From: Pseudocercospora fijiensis CIRAD86
Taxonomy: Eukaryota; Ascomycota; Dothideomycetes; Mycosphaerellales; Mycosphaerellaceae
Assembly: GCF_000340215.1 (NCBI RefSeq)
Contig: NW_006921532.1
Coordinates: 10,264,188 to 10,328,187, forward strand
Length of the DNA: 64,000 bases
Direction of reading: 5' to 3'
The translations under genes were made by a program, and so were the position numbers. Positions 1 through 12,300 of this stretch are shown here, piece after piece; position 1 is the stretch's first letter, and every line of letters starts with the position of its first letter. The notes below the pieces were generated by a model. The model was not told the DNA's origin, ran no database searches, and saw only the letters and a list, made by a program, of their open reading frames with translations.

Positions 1-1247
1 GCCCTTCTTCTAGTATTTAGGTCCCCCTCTTATTCCTTTATTCTATCGAGGCCCTAAGGCCTAGGCGGTCGGCGGGGATACGCGCGCGCGTATGCGAATA
101 ACGGTAATAAAGGTAATAGTGTCGTACTACGAGCTAGTAGTATACTAATAGCCGATACGGCTATATTAGTAACGATATTACTAAGTGTATTACTAGTCGA
201 AGAAGGGAATTAGAAGAAGATAAAGTTAGCGCTAAGACGGCTAGCGCCGCTATTATTAACATTACCTACTATTATTACTACGCCGTAGGTATAACCTTAC
301 CTATACTACGAGCCTAAAGTACTATACTAACTAAGTTAAAAGATTAAACCTGCTAAGGGTTTAATTAAAACTTTAAGCTACTTAAAAGATTAAGCGACTA
401 ATAGACTAACTAAGGGCAAAACTATAGAGCTAAGCTAGCTAGGGTCGATTTTGCGGATAATAGGTTACTCTTTAATCTTTCCGACCCTTTAAGCGAGGCG
501 AACCTTAACTATTGCACTTATAATAGCCTTTACTTATAGAAACTAGACGAACTGTGTTTTTAAAAAAATAAGATAAGATTGACATTTAAAGGCTACTAAA
601 CCTAACTAATTAGGGCTAGTAAAACTACGATAGTAAATAATAGTCCTCGTAATAATAAGAACAATCCCTCGGAGCGGACATTTCTAGGTCTTTTAAGAGT
701 AGACGCAAAAAACTCGATACGAGTTATACGACATTACTTAGAACGGAGGCAGTGCTATAATACCTCGTACGCCTACCTATTATAGTAGGGAAGGCGCGCT
801 CGTATTATAATTAGTCGATAGTCCTTAATTCTCGTAGTTATATATTACTTTATTATATATAAGAATAGCGTAGTTAGAGTTAGATATTATATTAGAAGGT
901 GAGGTTTAATATAGTTATATAATTAGGTAGTTAAGTATTTAATTTAGCGCGGCTAAGTAGCTTATTAGATTTGCTAAGTTAGTAGTAATAGAGGTTAAGA
1001 TTAGAATATAGACCAGCTACGAGGGCGCGGCCTTTAGAAGGGAAGCGTATATTAGGACTAAAGAGGTTACACGTAATTAGTATATAACTAGGCTCGAGTG
1101 TAGCTAGGGTCTTAATGCCTTAGGCAGGGCTTGGCGCTTAGTAATAGGCTAACTCTCCTACCTTCCTCCCTCTCCTCCTAGATCCTTATTAAATACTACT
1201 TGTACCTACTACTACCCTATCTACCTGCTAATATAACCCTTCTTATA
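1..1247 (+). mobile_element. Gypsy/chromovirus copy 1, 3' end only (decayed)
   Basis: This is the 3' non-coding part of an LTR retrotransposon plus its 3' LTR, running off the left edge. It is a reverse-complement copy of about 33386-34610: the opening bases match the complement of 34560-34610, and the polypurine stretch AGAAGGGAAGCG lies just before the LTR. No open reading frame survives. The element interrupts a pogo-type transposon, because sequence from 1248 continues as that element. CpA and TpG are nearly absent, as in the other repeats here. Confidence 0.85.
1050..1247 (+). repeat. 3' LTR of Gypsy copy 1 (198 bp)
   Basis: It starts TATTAGGACTAAAGAGG (TGTTAGG in the less mutated copy at 61737) and ends CCCTTCTTATA. 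The length equals the two LTRs at 33386-33583 and 40316-40513, and the order of words is the same throughout. The bases after it, TAGTC, are the start of the interrupted pogo sequence and may be one side of a target duplication whose partner is outside the window. Confidence 0.85.
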
Positions 1248-1271
1248 TAGTCTAAGAAAAGGAAGGTAAGT

Positions 1272-1428
<157 letters not shown>

Positions 1429-2352
1429 CGAGTCCGAGTCCGCTTCCGAGATAACGATATCTACTAACTATACTCTCGTTCTTAGGCAAGGATAACTTCT
1501 TAATTACTATTAACGAGTCTAGATATATAGCCGACAATACTATAATATATTATATCCGCTAGTTTAAGCGAAAGAATCGGAAAGATAAGACTTAAAGATC
1601 TAAACGCGTAGAGGGTATTATTATATAACAATTACGGCTCCTATTACTTTAAGGAGTTTATAGCCTTTATAAAGCGATATAAGATTTAATTATAGGGCCT
1701 ATAACTATATAGTTTACACTTTATATAGCCTTTAGATATAATCCTATTCTAGGCGTATAAGTTAAGGCATAGGCAAGCGGTATTATAGGCTATATACTAT
1801 AGTATTAGCGAGTTTAGAATACCTAAGTTTATAGAGGCGCTCTTAGCTATTTAGGCTAAGATATTTACCTCTTATAATATTAAGTTAGTATTTTAAAAGA
1901 CAAGTATATTCCTAATTAATAGAGAGGTCCCTTATAAGTATATTTAAGATTAGTATAGAGCTACTAACCGTAACTAGAACTAGTAAGCAATCGAAGGTAA
2001 ATTAGTATAGAAAGGGGCCTAATATAAGGAGTTGCTAGTAATAGCGGATACCGCTTAGTAGGAGTATATCGCGTCGGTTAAGTAATAACGTTCTATAGAG
2101 CCTACTATTATTAATCTAGAACGCTAGTCTTATACTAATAGTTGCTACTATCTCGAGAAACTTAAGAACCTAATTACTTAGGGTATACTATCGTTACTAT
2201 CTTAGCGAATAGCGACCCCTAAATTACTATAATAGCTCCTAGATACTACTACTAGCCCTCGTACGATTAAGGCGTCTTATATTGCTATATAAGCTCGTAA
2301 GGACTTCCGACACTCTTATCTAAAACTAGCCCTATAGGGTATATTACTATTA

Positions 2353-2398
2353 TTTAACCTATTTAACCTATTTAATCTATTTAACCTATTTAACCTAT
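2353..2398 (+). repeat. Short minisatellite of a TTTAACCTA unit, about 5 copies
   Basis: Five near-identical 9-10 bp units in tandem lie inside pogo copy A. Copy B has a single related unit (complement of about 42620-42650), so this is a second local expansion in the same relic. Confidence 0.85.
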
Positions 2399-2703
2399 TC
2401 TATTTTCCTCGTTATTTATAAAAGTAGTAGAAGAGATATATAATATATTAGTTAACGCGGCTATTTATAAAGGTAAGGAATATAAGCGTAAATACTAGTC
2501 TACGAGTACTATTAAGCGAGTAAAGAAACGTTAGAAGGAATAGCCTAATCGGCTTATAAGGCCGATTATAGGTCTATCTTAACTATCTACGATCGTAATT
2601 TAGTCGCTAATATAACGGAAATCTATAGCTTTTTAGTCCTAACCCTACCCCTACTTAATTTCCTAGTCTATATACTCTATATACTCTATAATATACTATA
2701 GTA

Positions 2704-2802
2704 TCGAGTTTTACGTATAGCCTACTAAGAAAAAGCGATTTTACGTATAGCCGGAATCCCCGAGCCCGGGGCGAGGGGTGAAGTAGCTAGCGCAGCCCCG
2801 GA
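2704..2802 (+). repeat. Terminal inverted repeat of pogo copy A (about 99 bp)
   Basis: It starts TCGAGTTTTACG and ends in a GC-rich block AGCCCCGGA. It matches the left TIR of copy B (41423-41521) in reverse complement almost base for base, and the right TIR of copy B (44607-44701) in direct orientation with more differences. TA follows at 2803-2804. Confidence 0.88.
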
Positions 2803-3292
2803 TATCGGAGCATTCGTGTTAAAGGGGACCAGCGCATTACAATGCAATACGGTATAGCGTACACTACTAGTCCACTACCGTTATGATACTCTCCTCTCCT
2901 GAGACACGCGCACGCCCACATCGCCCACGCTGCTGCTGATGCACCGCTGGTCGCTGAGCAGATTGAGCCTGTCGCGGTCGCGGTCGCGGCTCAGCCAAGC
3001 ACTGTGTGGTCAGGCAAGGCAAGGCGAGACAAGGCAAGGCAAGGCAAGGCAAGGCAAGGCAGGCAGGCCAATCGTGTCTCGTTCGCCGGCAGTCGAGCTG
3101 TCGTTGTCGCTGCGCCCATCGACACTCATCTCGCAGCGGCCCAGTCGCCAGTCGCGAGCCTCCACGCTTCCACGCTTCATGTATGGGCGCGCACGACATC
3201 AACGGTCTCCCTGCACGTTTCAGCACGCTCGACATTCGATTTACCGGTTTTAGAAGCAGCACAGAACTTCCGTGCATACTACGTGCGGCATA
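2803..3292 (+). promoter_or_regulatory. Upstream region of the KIN1 kinase gene
   Basis: This host sequence is not RIP-like and lies between the pogo end and the kinase start. It carries short GGTCGC repeats near 2976 and an AAGGC minisatellite at 3014-3060. Small frames on both strands here look like chance. The start of transcription is not visible. Confidence 0.5.
3014..3060 (+). repeat. (AAGGC)n minisatellite, 6 perfect units plus variants
   Basis: Tandem 5-bp units (CAAGG/AAGGC) sit about 230 bp upstream of the kinase start codon. Confidence 0.9.
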
Positions 3293-6200
3293 ATGAGCGC
3301 GGCTGTTCAGCGCACGCCGAGCACCAGGCGTCAGCCTGCATCTTACACCACCCCGACTGCGAACACTCCCGAACGAGACCGCGTGCACCGCTCCCAGTCC
3401 ACATCCCAACGCCCGGCTGCCCCTTCTTCTCCCCGCCGTTCAATGTCCACATCGCAGGCGCCACCGACTTCCGCGTCCCACACCCGTCAGCCCTCGGGCA
3501 ACCTCGAAAAGGTCGCCCGCCATGACTTTGAGCAGTCCAATGTTGCGCGCCCCAGCAGCAACAGCACTTCGCAGCGGAGAAGCGACTCGCGCGACCCTCC
3601 CGTGAATGGCAACGGCGCGCATCCGCCGCGCGGGGACTCAATGCGAGCTTCACAGAACCATGCGCGCACTCAGTCGCGCTACAATGACCAGCCCACTCCT
3701 GCTCCTAGCGGCACTGCGGGAGAGGGTCGGCCAAATACCACAAACCTCAGGAGGCGGACTACCATAGATGCGCAGACTGGCCATTGGGAATTGGGCAAGA
3801 CAGTGGGTGCAGGGAGCATGGGCAAGGTGAAACTCGCCAGGAACAAGGAGACTGGCGAGCAGGTTGCTGTGAAGATCGTGCCCAGGCTGAGCACCGACAG
3901 TGAGCACCGCACACAACAAGAACGAGAAAGGGCAGATCACAGCAAGGAGGTTCGGACGGCGAGAGAAGCGGCCATTGTTACCCTGGTCGATCATCCTTAT
4001 ATTTGCGGCATGCGTGATGTCGTACGGACCAACTACCACTGGTATATGCTATTCGAATATGTCAATGGAGGCCAGATGCTGGATTATATAATTAGCCATG
4101 GAAGGCTGAAGGAGAAACAAGCTCGAAAGTTTGGCCGCCAAATTGCAAGCGCGCTGGACTACTGCCACCGGAACAGCATCGTTCACCGAGACCTGAAGAT
4201 CGAGAACATCCTTATCAGTAAGACTGGAGACATTAAGATCATTGATTTCGGTCTTTCCAACCTCTTCAGCCCACGGAACACACTGAAGACATTTTGCGGC
4301 AGCTTATATTTTGCCGCTCCCGAATTGCTTCAGGCGAAGCAATACACGGGTCCAGAAGTCGATGTTTGGAGTTTTGGAATTGTGTTATATGTTTTGGTTT
4401 GCGGCAAGGTGCCTTTTGACGATCAGAGCATGCCACAACTGCATGCCAAGATCAAGAAGGGCGTGGTGGAATATCCTCCGTGGCTGAGTCCTGGTAAGAC
4501 GTCTCCTGAGACGAGAGAAACATACCTTCACTGACTTGCAATAGAATGCCGAGGGCTCATTGCACGCATGCTGACTACTAATCCTAGCGAGCGTGCAACG
4601 CTACAGGAGATCATGACGCATCCCTGGATGACAAAAGGTTACAATGGCCCGCCAGACAACTACTTGCCATTGCGAAAGCCAATTACACTGCCACTGGATC
4701 AAGCAGTGGTCGAAAAGATGACTGGATTCGACTTTGGCGATGCCGAATATATCTCCACTCAACTCACTAAGGTCATCGAGTCTGACGACTATCAGCGAGC
4801 CATTCGTCTTCAGGAAAGGCGGAGCCAAATGCCACCTCAAGACACCGATCAGAAACGAGGCGTGTTTGGCTTTTACAAGCGCAGGAGTAGCACTACTAGT
4901 AGAGACACTCTGAACACACCCTCGACTGAAGCGATCCAATTGGGCACCGACCCGATCAACGCCTTCCATCCTCTGATCTCGGTCTATTACCTGGCGATGG
5001 AGAAACAGGAGCGTGAAGCAAGGGAGAAGAATCCTGGTGCGCTTGCGCTGCCGACATCACCCGGCGAGAAACCACTTGAGATCCCCGGCTTAGCAGCTCC
5101 AGAGGCTGCTTATACCAATACGAATGCCTACGAGATGGCAGGCGAGAAACCCACAGGCGGTCGATCACGGCCACGAGCACGCACGCACGGCGAGGATGAA
5201 GTTACAAATGACATGCAGAATCTCAAAGTCACGAACACTACCCAGTCCGGCAACCCGGTGATCGTCGAACCTGAACAGAAACCTGCGCATGGCCGCAAAG
5301 AAAGCGTGGCTGGCGGCTTACTGAGACGATTCAGCAAGCGGGATAAGAGCGAGAAACCAAGTCACCCTCCCTCATCGCTTGATAGATACAACGCAGAGAG
5401 TCCGAGGAAGAGTTTTAGTATGCGGCGAACCCGAGACTCAAGTCGAACAAGGGAAGAGACCAAAGACACGAGACCTGAGACAGCCGCGAGCAAACAGACC
5501 CAGCAAAGTGAGCTCCTATCACCGCCAGTCACAGATGCTACAAATGTTCCCAGGAAGCGTTCTCATGGACTTGGACGTTCTATCAGTGTCAATTCAAGCG
5601 ACGTACGGAGACGCTTGACAAGGAGAGGCGTTTCTGAAGGTTCATCAATGCGGCCGCCACTTACATCCGCAGGCAGTACTGATCGAGCGCCACGGGTATC
5701 ATTTGACCAAGGAAGCAGCATTAAGGAAACAATGTCGGATGTGGAAGGACCATCGAAGCCGGCCAATACTTTCGCCAATCGAGCACGATCTATGGGACAC
5801 GCTCGCAAGGAGAGCATGCAACTTCGACGTGCACGCCGCGAGCAAGCGCGGACAGAAGGCGTACCGGAAGAGACGGACCAAGAGATGCTTGGCGAGCAAG
5901 AGACGAAAGACAGTGGCTCCGGAAGCCCTTCTGGTATGAAGCCTGTCTACCTCAAAGGACTTTTCAGCGTCAGCACGACCAGCAGTAAACCACTCAATGT
6001 CATTCGAAACGATATCATTCGTGTTCTGAAAGAGTCTGGCGTGGAGTATCGGGAGATTAAGGGTGGCTTCAGCTGCAAGCATTCGCCAAGCATTATGACA
6101 AAACCTGGTCCTGAGGAGACAATACCTTCGGGTGCTCAGCCTTTAGCACCGCCAGACCTGCAGCACAGACGGAAGATTAGCTTCGGCGGGTTTCGAACAA

Positions 6201-6490
6201 ATCCTGACGATCCAAAGACGCCAAAGCACAAGCCTTCCTTCAATGGCTCCGGTGAGGAATCTGAAGAAGATCCGCCGACAAGCAATCCTCGACAGATCGA
6301 GAGGGCAGCTGGCGAAACGAGCACACATGTCCAATCTGACATGGGAGGACAGATGACGCTACGGTTCGAGATCTTCATCGTCAAAGTACCGCTGCTCAGC
6401 TTGCACGGCATTCAGTTCAAGAAAGTCGATGGAGGGACCTGGCAGTACAAGAACATGGCGCAAAAGATTTTGAACGAGCTTCGGCTGTAA
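3293..6490 (+). CDS. KIN1: Ser/Thr protein kinase of the KIN1/KIN2 (PAR-1/MARK) family
   Basis: This is probably the fungal KIN1 kinase, which acts in polarity and exocytosis at the plasma membrane. There are two exons, 3293-4493 and 4545-6490 (intron 51 bp, GTAAGA...CAATAG), giving 1048 aa. A disordered Ser/Pro/Thr-rich N-terminus of about 160 aa is followed by the kinase domain: P-loop GAGSMGK, catalytic HRDLKIEN (His near residue 298), and DFG near 318-320. After splicing the domain continues as [13 protein letters not shown] long disordered middle follows, then a C-terminal KA1 domain (about residues 869-1048, ending in [15 protein letters not shown]), which in this family binds acidic lipids. 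The kinase-plus-KA1 layout and length support KIN1 rather than SNF1 or GIN4. I chose the ATG at 3293 over an in-frame ATG at 3272 because homologous N-termini usually start near the basic TPSTRRQ stretch, but either is possible. Confidence 0.9.
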
Positions 6491-6763
6491 AACTGTAAGA
6501 ATGGTTCGATACAGCAGAAGCTGGACTATCTGCTTACTTCGATGAAGAGAGACCACGATGCGAACCAACACTGCGACCTTTTGTAGCGTACTCTCTTGAC
6601 ATTACTGGGCTGTTCTGCTGGGCCTTTTCTCCTTGTGTTTATCATGCATCTTACGAGGAGCGAGGCATGGCGGTACTCTTACAAAGACGCAAGGCGTTTG
6701 GCCAAATCAAGAGGAGTTGTTGAGCGAGCAAGGCAGAAATGCGGATTATGTATGCCGACACGG

Positions 6764-6764
<1 letters not shown>

Positions 6765-6803
<39 letters not shown>
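6765..6803 (+). repeat. (CTG)13 microsatellite
   Basis: Thirteen perfect CTG triplets lie about 275 bp after the kinase stop codon, likely in its 3' UTR. This is a good length-polymorphism marker. Confidence 0.97.
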
Positions 6804-6804
<1 letters not shown>

Positions 6805-7162
6805 GATGGATTTTGGAAAGTCGGAATTGAGGCTACTGTGCGAGATAGATAGCTCTTCGGGATGGGATGGGTGGAACCAATTCGATATGTGGAAGATATT
6901 TTGTGTCATCGTTGCAGTGAATCTTTGTCTGCCTCGGAAACGCGGGTCTCACACGTGCCGCGTGTCCGTGTCCACCGTCTCCAACATCACTAAGCGCTTC
7001 CCAGCTTCTTCAAGGCAGGTTCAAACCGTACTGCCTACGCCGCCTTGCATCTTCGCACGGATCTACGACCATGGACTGTCTCTGCTACAGTAGGCTTCCA
7101 GATCTGATGGGTATTGCAGGGGGTATGTAGCCACTGAATGGACCGAATAGCCACTATACTAG

Positions 7163-7172
7163 TGAAAGCCTA
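7163..7172 (+). repeat. 10-bp direct repeat TGAAAGCCTA (left of the Tc1 relic)
   Basis: The same 10 bases recur at 9105-9114, six bases past the right inverted repeat. The left copy ends in the TA that abuts the element. Confidence 0.7.
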
Positions 7173-9098
7173 GTGGGTCTACAAGGTGTCTGTCTCGGTT
7201 AACAAGGTTGTAGATTACCGCTAGCTCGTATATAGCCTAATCCGTAGAGAGACAGGCGTCTTAGCTAGTTTAAAACTACGCTTCTGCGTGCCTCTTCTAT
7301 AGAGCCCTGCCTACCGAGGGCATTATACTACACGGGATATAGGCCTCTATCGAGACCTTAGTTCCTTATAAAATAGGTAGAAGAATAGTATAAAGAAGAG
7401 GTTAGAGACCTAGTAGAGGTAATTAAGTTAGCTAGTTAGCCGCTAGGTACGAGAACTACGAAATAGAGGAGGAAACGCGACTTCCGCGTCCTTACTATAG
7501 TAATTATAGACGCGACTAAGGGTACGTAGAGGTTATAAAAGGCGTATAGAAGCTACTATAGATAGACTATTAAGTTATTAACTACTACGCTATAATAGAG
7601 CCTATTAAGGAAGTGCCTCCTTACTAGACTCTAGCTTAATCTTCTTAATCTACTTAAATCGTCGGTAGAAGACGCCTACTATAGGTTTAGCAACTATTAA
7701 CTAAAGAGCCCTCGATACTACTAGATAAACGACTGCTATAGAACACTCGCGAGGCTCTCGAATACGGCTATTAATACTATTATATTATACCTACCTTTAT
7801 ACGCTACGCTATTAAGTTCCTTCGTCGTTTCCTCGGTTAGCATCTATCGAGAATATTAGCCTTCCTTAATAAGCTGTATTTGACGGTTTAGCGCGTTATA
7901 AACGAGCCGGAAACACTAACCCTTTAACGCTTTATATAGGGCCTGCGTTAGTTTAGTATACCTATTACTAATCGCATTGTCGACTTCGTTATAGGCTTAG
8001 TAGAAGGCTGTAGAGCTAGCTATACTAAGATTAGGGAGGAACTAGGTCTTAGGTGTTTAGTTTCTACGGTTAGGCGCCGTTTAAACGAGCTTAGATACTA
8101 TAGACGCGTTGCAAGAAAGGTGCTATTACTAGACGTAGATATGCTTAATCTAAGGCCTTAGTTTAGTATATAGTCGCTAGCATAGCTAGATGCTAGCAGA
8201 ATAATAGTCTTCTTTAATAGTATTGCCTTCGGAAGGGGTAGATCAACTCGTACGTTTATTACGCGTCTTGTTAGTAAGGTATACGATCTAGACTGCCTTA
8301 GACCTCGCTTCCGGCGGATTAAGATATAGTATTGCTTCGGACTTATTACTAGCAAGTAGAAGAGCCGGATAATCTTCTTTAATCGTACTTAGGGTAAGAT
8401 TAGTTCTCGCACCTTTACTAAGTATATAATGCTAGAGATTGTCCGCTTTTACGAAGAAGTCGCTATAAAGATCGCTATAGAGAGGGTAGAAGAAGACCTC
8501 TTAGAAAGCGACGACTTTAACCTACCTATTTATCTACTCGCTATTATCTAGCAACTAACCTAGCGTCTACTACTTATCCTTAATAGTGCCTTAATCTATA
8601 AAGTATAGCGCACTCGCAACGCTCTTACTACTAGCAATATCGACTATTGTTTAGATATATAGCCGCTAAACTCGCCTAATCTTAATCTAATCGAGAATGT
8701 CTAAGCTCTTATAAAGTATCGGCTTAATACCCGGTATAGATACCTCTTAAGCGACGAGAGGCATCGAGAGATAATATAGGACTATTAGGATACTATAACT
8801 AAGGCGGAAATTAAGGCGATTACGGGCTCGTTCTATCGTCGAATAGTAAGGGTTGTATAGCGCAATAGATAGCACACTAGATACTAAATATTAAGGGTTG
8901 TTGTCTCGGTTTGTTAAGCTAAACGGCTTGTCTAGTCCTTACTATAGAGATTTTAGCATCTTTACGTAATATAATAGTAGGGCATATAGTTATTAAATAG
9001 ACGCTCAATTGGATTAGATTGCCTCGCTTGTATACCTTTATTTAATCATTATATTGCAGGGTGCCTTGTTGTTGCAAGGGTTAGTTGTAGATACCCAC
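7173..9098 (+). mobile_element. Tc1/mariner-type DNA transposon, decayed
   Basis: This is a dead DNA transposon of about 1.9 kb. The plus strand near 8669-8701 reads NSPNLNLIENV, the third catalytic block of Tc1/mariner transposases (NSPDLNPIEN, with the catalytic Glu kept). It is followed by stop-broken sequence that still reads as the transposase C-terminus. Upstream, the second block reads LILNSA (Asp to Asn) and the first reads VFFNSIAF (Asp to Asn). Both changes fit TGA to TAA-type RIP mutation. The ends are weak inverted repeats, GTGGGTCTACAA at 7173 and the complement of GTGGGTATCTACAA ending at 9098. TA precedes the left end, but no TA follows the right end. Confidence 0.85.
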
Positions 9099-9104
9099 GA
9101 AGGA

Positions 9105-9114
9105 TGAAAGCCTA
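9105..9114 (+). repeat. 10-bp direct repeat TGAAAGCCTA (right of the Tc1 relic)
   Basis: Partner of 7163-7172. Together they bracket the relic, but at a spacing that does not fit a plain 2-bp TA duplication. Confidence 0.7.
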
Positions 9115-9342
9115 CTGTATCGCTGGGGCTTTCTCGCTCTCGCTCTCTTGGTAATGCCATGCCATGCAGACCATGCGTGATCACGCGTTTGAACGCGCTA
9201 GTCAAACGCGTCCTCCACCCGGTAAAGTGTAAATGAGATTGATCACAAAGGTGAGTCGAGTCCTTCGTGCCATTGACATTTCAAGCAAGCCACCTTCCGT
9301 TTTGGTCGTGCGTGCGTCGCGAGTCGCAGATCATCCAGCAGC

Positions 9343-12300
9343 ATGAGCGATATCTCGCAGTCGGATCTTTTCGCTGGTGATCGATGGGCTTGGGCGAGGG
9401 CTATGAATGGAGAACAAGACGAGGCGGACGAGAATCAGGATGATGATGAAGAGGATGAGGATGAGAATTCAGACGAAGACGAAGACGAAGACGAAGCCGA
9501 GGAGAGTGCAGCTGAAGATGACGAGCGTAGTAGCAATGAGGACAGCGGTGAAGTCGGGCATGGAAGTCCAGGCTGCGAAACGAAAGGTATCAAGGCTGGC
9601 AATGGTGAGAGCAGAAACACGCTGGCAGGCGAAATCCCGCCTCAAACAATAAGCGCGTCTGCCAATGTGCAGTGGCCGCGGCCAGCTGGCATTGAACAAC
9701 AGCAGCCCAGTCGAGCTGCAGACACGCATACCGACACCAGATATGGAGTCACCACATCTGGTGTTTGGCAAAATGGAGTACAAGTTGCTCGACCTGCGCA
9801 GAAACAGATCAATCAAGCCGCAGTGGTTACAGACCCAGCTCAGCATTTTGTGCCGCAAGAGGAGGCCAACCAGGAATCGGACGTTGACTACGGTCTATCC
9901 GAGTCCGATGTCAGAGCGAGCTTGCAGCAGGCTTTGGACGCAGTACAGAATTTCGGGACCTTTGCTTCATTTGGACCCATTGAACAATTCTGGGATCCCG
10001 TCATTACTGTTGCACAAGGCGGACCTCCAATTACTCTGCCACTTCAAGAGCAGGATGCTCAACGACTCATTGCGGCTAGCCACAAGGCACCTTTCGGCAA
10101 AGGCTCCGAGACGATTGTGGATGACAATGTACGCAAGACTTGGGAGCTGAACACTAACGAGTTCATGGTCAACAATCCCTATTTCAATGGCACTGTCAAT
10201 CATGCCGTGACAAACGCTGTCTCTGAGCTAGGCGTTACCAATCTTGCACAAGTTGGGATTTCTCCCTACAAGATGCTCCTCTATGAGCCAGGAGCCATGT
10301 TCAAGCCTCATACGGACACGGAGAAGGTTCCTGGCATGTTTGCAACCCTTGTAATCTGCCTTCCATCAGCTCATGAGGGCGGCGACATCGTCCTCTCGCA
10401 CAAAGGTGCCATGAAGCGCTTTGCAACATCCGCGACCCAGCCTTCTTACGCTTGCTGGTACTCAGATGTCACTCACGAAGTCAAAGAAGTAGCATCGGGC
10501 TACAGACTCGTGCTGACCTACAACATCTACAAGACATCCGCAATGGCGTCTAATTTTTCCGCCTCCCAAATCGGCGAGCAGTATCCAGAATTGAAGAGTG
10601 CCCTGAAGAACTGGCGATGGGTTGACTCATCCCCGGCGGTATACATTCTGGATCACAAGTACACGGATGCCCATCTCAACATCAATAGCCTGAAAGGTGC
10701 GGATGTAGCCCGAGTTCAGGCTCTCTCATATTTTGCCGAGAGGTACAAGTACGAGATCTTTCTGGCATCTATGGAACACATGAAGCATGGTGAAGCGGCC
10801 TACGAGTATGATCCGTACGATAGGTATGGCTCGCGGCGTGGCAGATACAACGATTGGTACGATGACGATGACGATGACGAAGATGAAGACGATGATGGAT
10901 CTGATGGCGAATTCCATGCCATCGAAGATATTCACGAGACGGAGACGAAGCTGAAGCGAGTTATCGCTCCCGATGGTACACAGTTGATCACTGACATGAC
11001 TATCGAGGAAGATTGCTTGTTGTTCGAGGAAGCCTTTCAGGCATACTCGCGCGATCCTGATGACGAGGATTACACCGGATTTACTGGCAATGAAGGAGCA
11101 CAATCGACACATTGGTATCGCGATACAGTGAGTCTGTCTCTTTAGGTAGTGCGTAGCGATGCTAACACGGCTAGGTTGTTGTCCTGGTGCCTAGAGATAA
11201 TTTTATTGAGTGGCTAACGGGAGCATTCTCGCACAAGAAAAACAACGCGTTTCACAAGAAGGACATTACACCAGTGCTGAGCTGGCTCATCCAGAGACTC
11301 AAACAAACGCGTACGAGCACACAAGACGTTAACCTCAGAGCACGATCCGACCTCGTTCAACTGTGCAAGTTTGTCGTGAAAGAGAACCAGAGCATTCTTG
11401 GACGCACGGATTTTGCCGGTCGACCTCTCCAACCTGCGTTTTCACCGCGAATTTTGTCGCACGTGTTTGGTCTTCTGGGCCAGCTCAAGGAATATCACGC
11501 TCTCGCGGACGCGGTCGCTAGCACCTCTGGTCCGATTAACAATGAAGCTCTCAAGAGGCTTAGTCCAATGATAAACACGAAGTTCGACAAAGTGCAGAAT
11601 GCGTAAGTCCCCAGACAGTCAATATTCATCATGCCGGACTGAAAATGTACAGATTGACAGAAGCGTTCGCAAAGATACGTGGCGTCAATTCTACCTTCGA
11701 GGCATTAAAGGCACTCTTCGGCGGTGACATCAACAATCGTGCCGGGCCTGCTGCTGAATGGGCATCCGGCATCCTCACCAAAGCCGTGTCCAACGTGTCT
11801 AATCCATCCGAGCAGGACGGCAGAGCATTGATACACATTGCGGTATCTTTGAAACGAAGAGGGTTTCTGGAAAATTGGTGAGTAGTCTTAGTCTCGGGTG
11901 TCGCAAGGCTGACCAGGCGTAGCATCAATGAGGTCGTCTCGTTGCACAGCAACCGCACACATTTCGTGCTCGCGTTCCTTGCAGCGCTGATCATGGACGG
12001 AGAGGATGCATTTGAAGTCAACGACGTCTTAGCAGGTGTAAGAAGATGCATCGGACCGATGATTGAAGGCTTCTTTTTGGAAGTATCTGAGGAGCGGCCT
12101 TCCAAACGACACAAGACGGTCCCTGAAGCTGGCAGTGCCACTGTGTCCACTCAGAGCAAGACGGGAGATGAGCTCAATGAAGTCCTAGACTTCTTGGTCA
12201 CGAAAGACGTCAAAGTTGAGGCGGAATCTCTCTTTGCGGCACTGGAGCTACAAGTGCGAGCATGCAAGACAGATGTGCTACGCAAAATCCTGGTGCCGTT

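Larger units (their letters stand above)
6491..7172 (+). other. 3' flank of the kinase gene, with a CTG repeat
   Basis: This is host-like sequence, probably 3' UTR and spacer. Open frames of up to 165 codons cross it but depend on the triplet repeat and resemble nothing I know. The Tc1 relic starts at 7173. Confidence 0.5.

Noticed and set aside
2630..2665. TAACCCTACCCC, telomere-like
   Set aside because: A short stretch inside pogo copy A, also present in copy B; not a tandem telomere array.
7015..7040. GGTTCAAACC, a tRNA B-box-like word
   Set aside because: No matching A box or cloverleaf can be folded around it.
6596..7093. 165-codon ORF after the kinase gene
   Set aside because: It crosses the CTG repeat, has no recognisable domain and sits where the 3' UTR should be.
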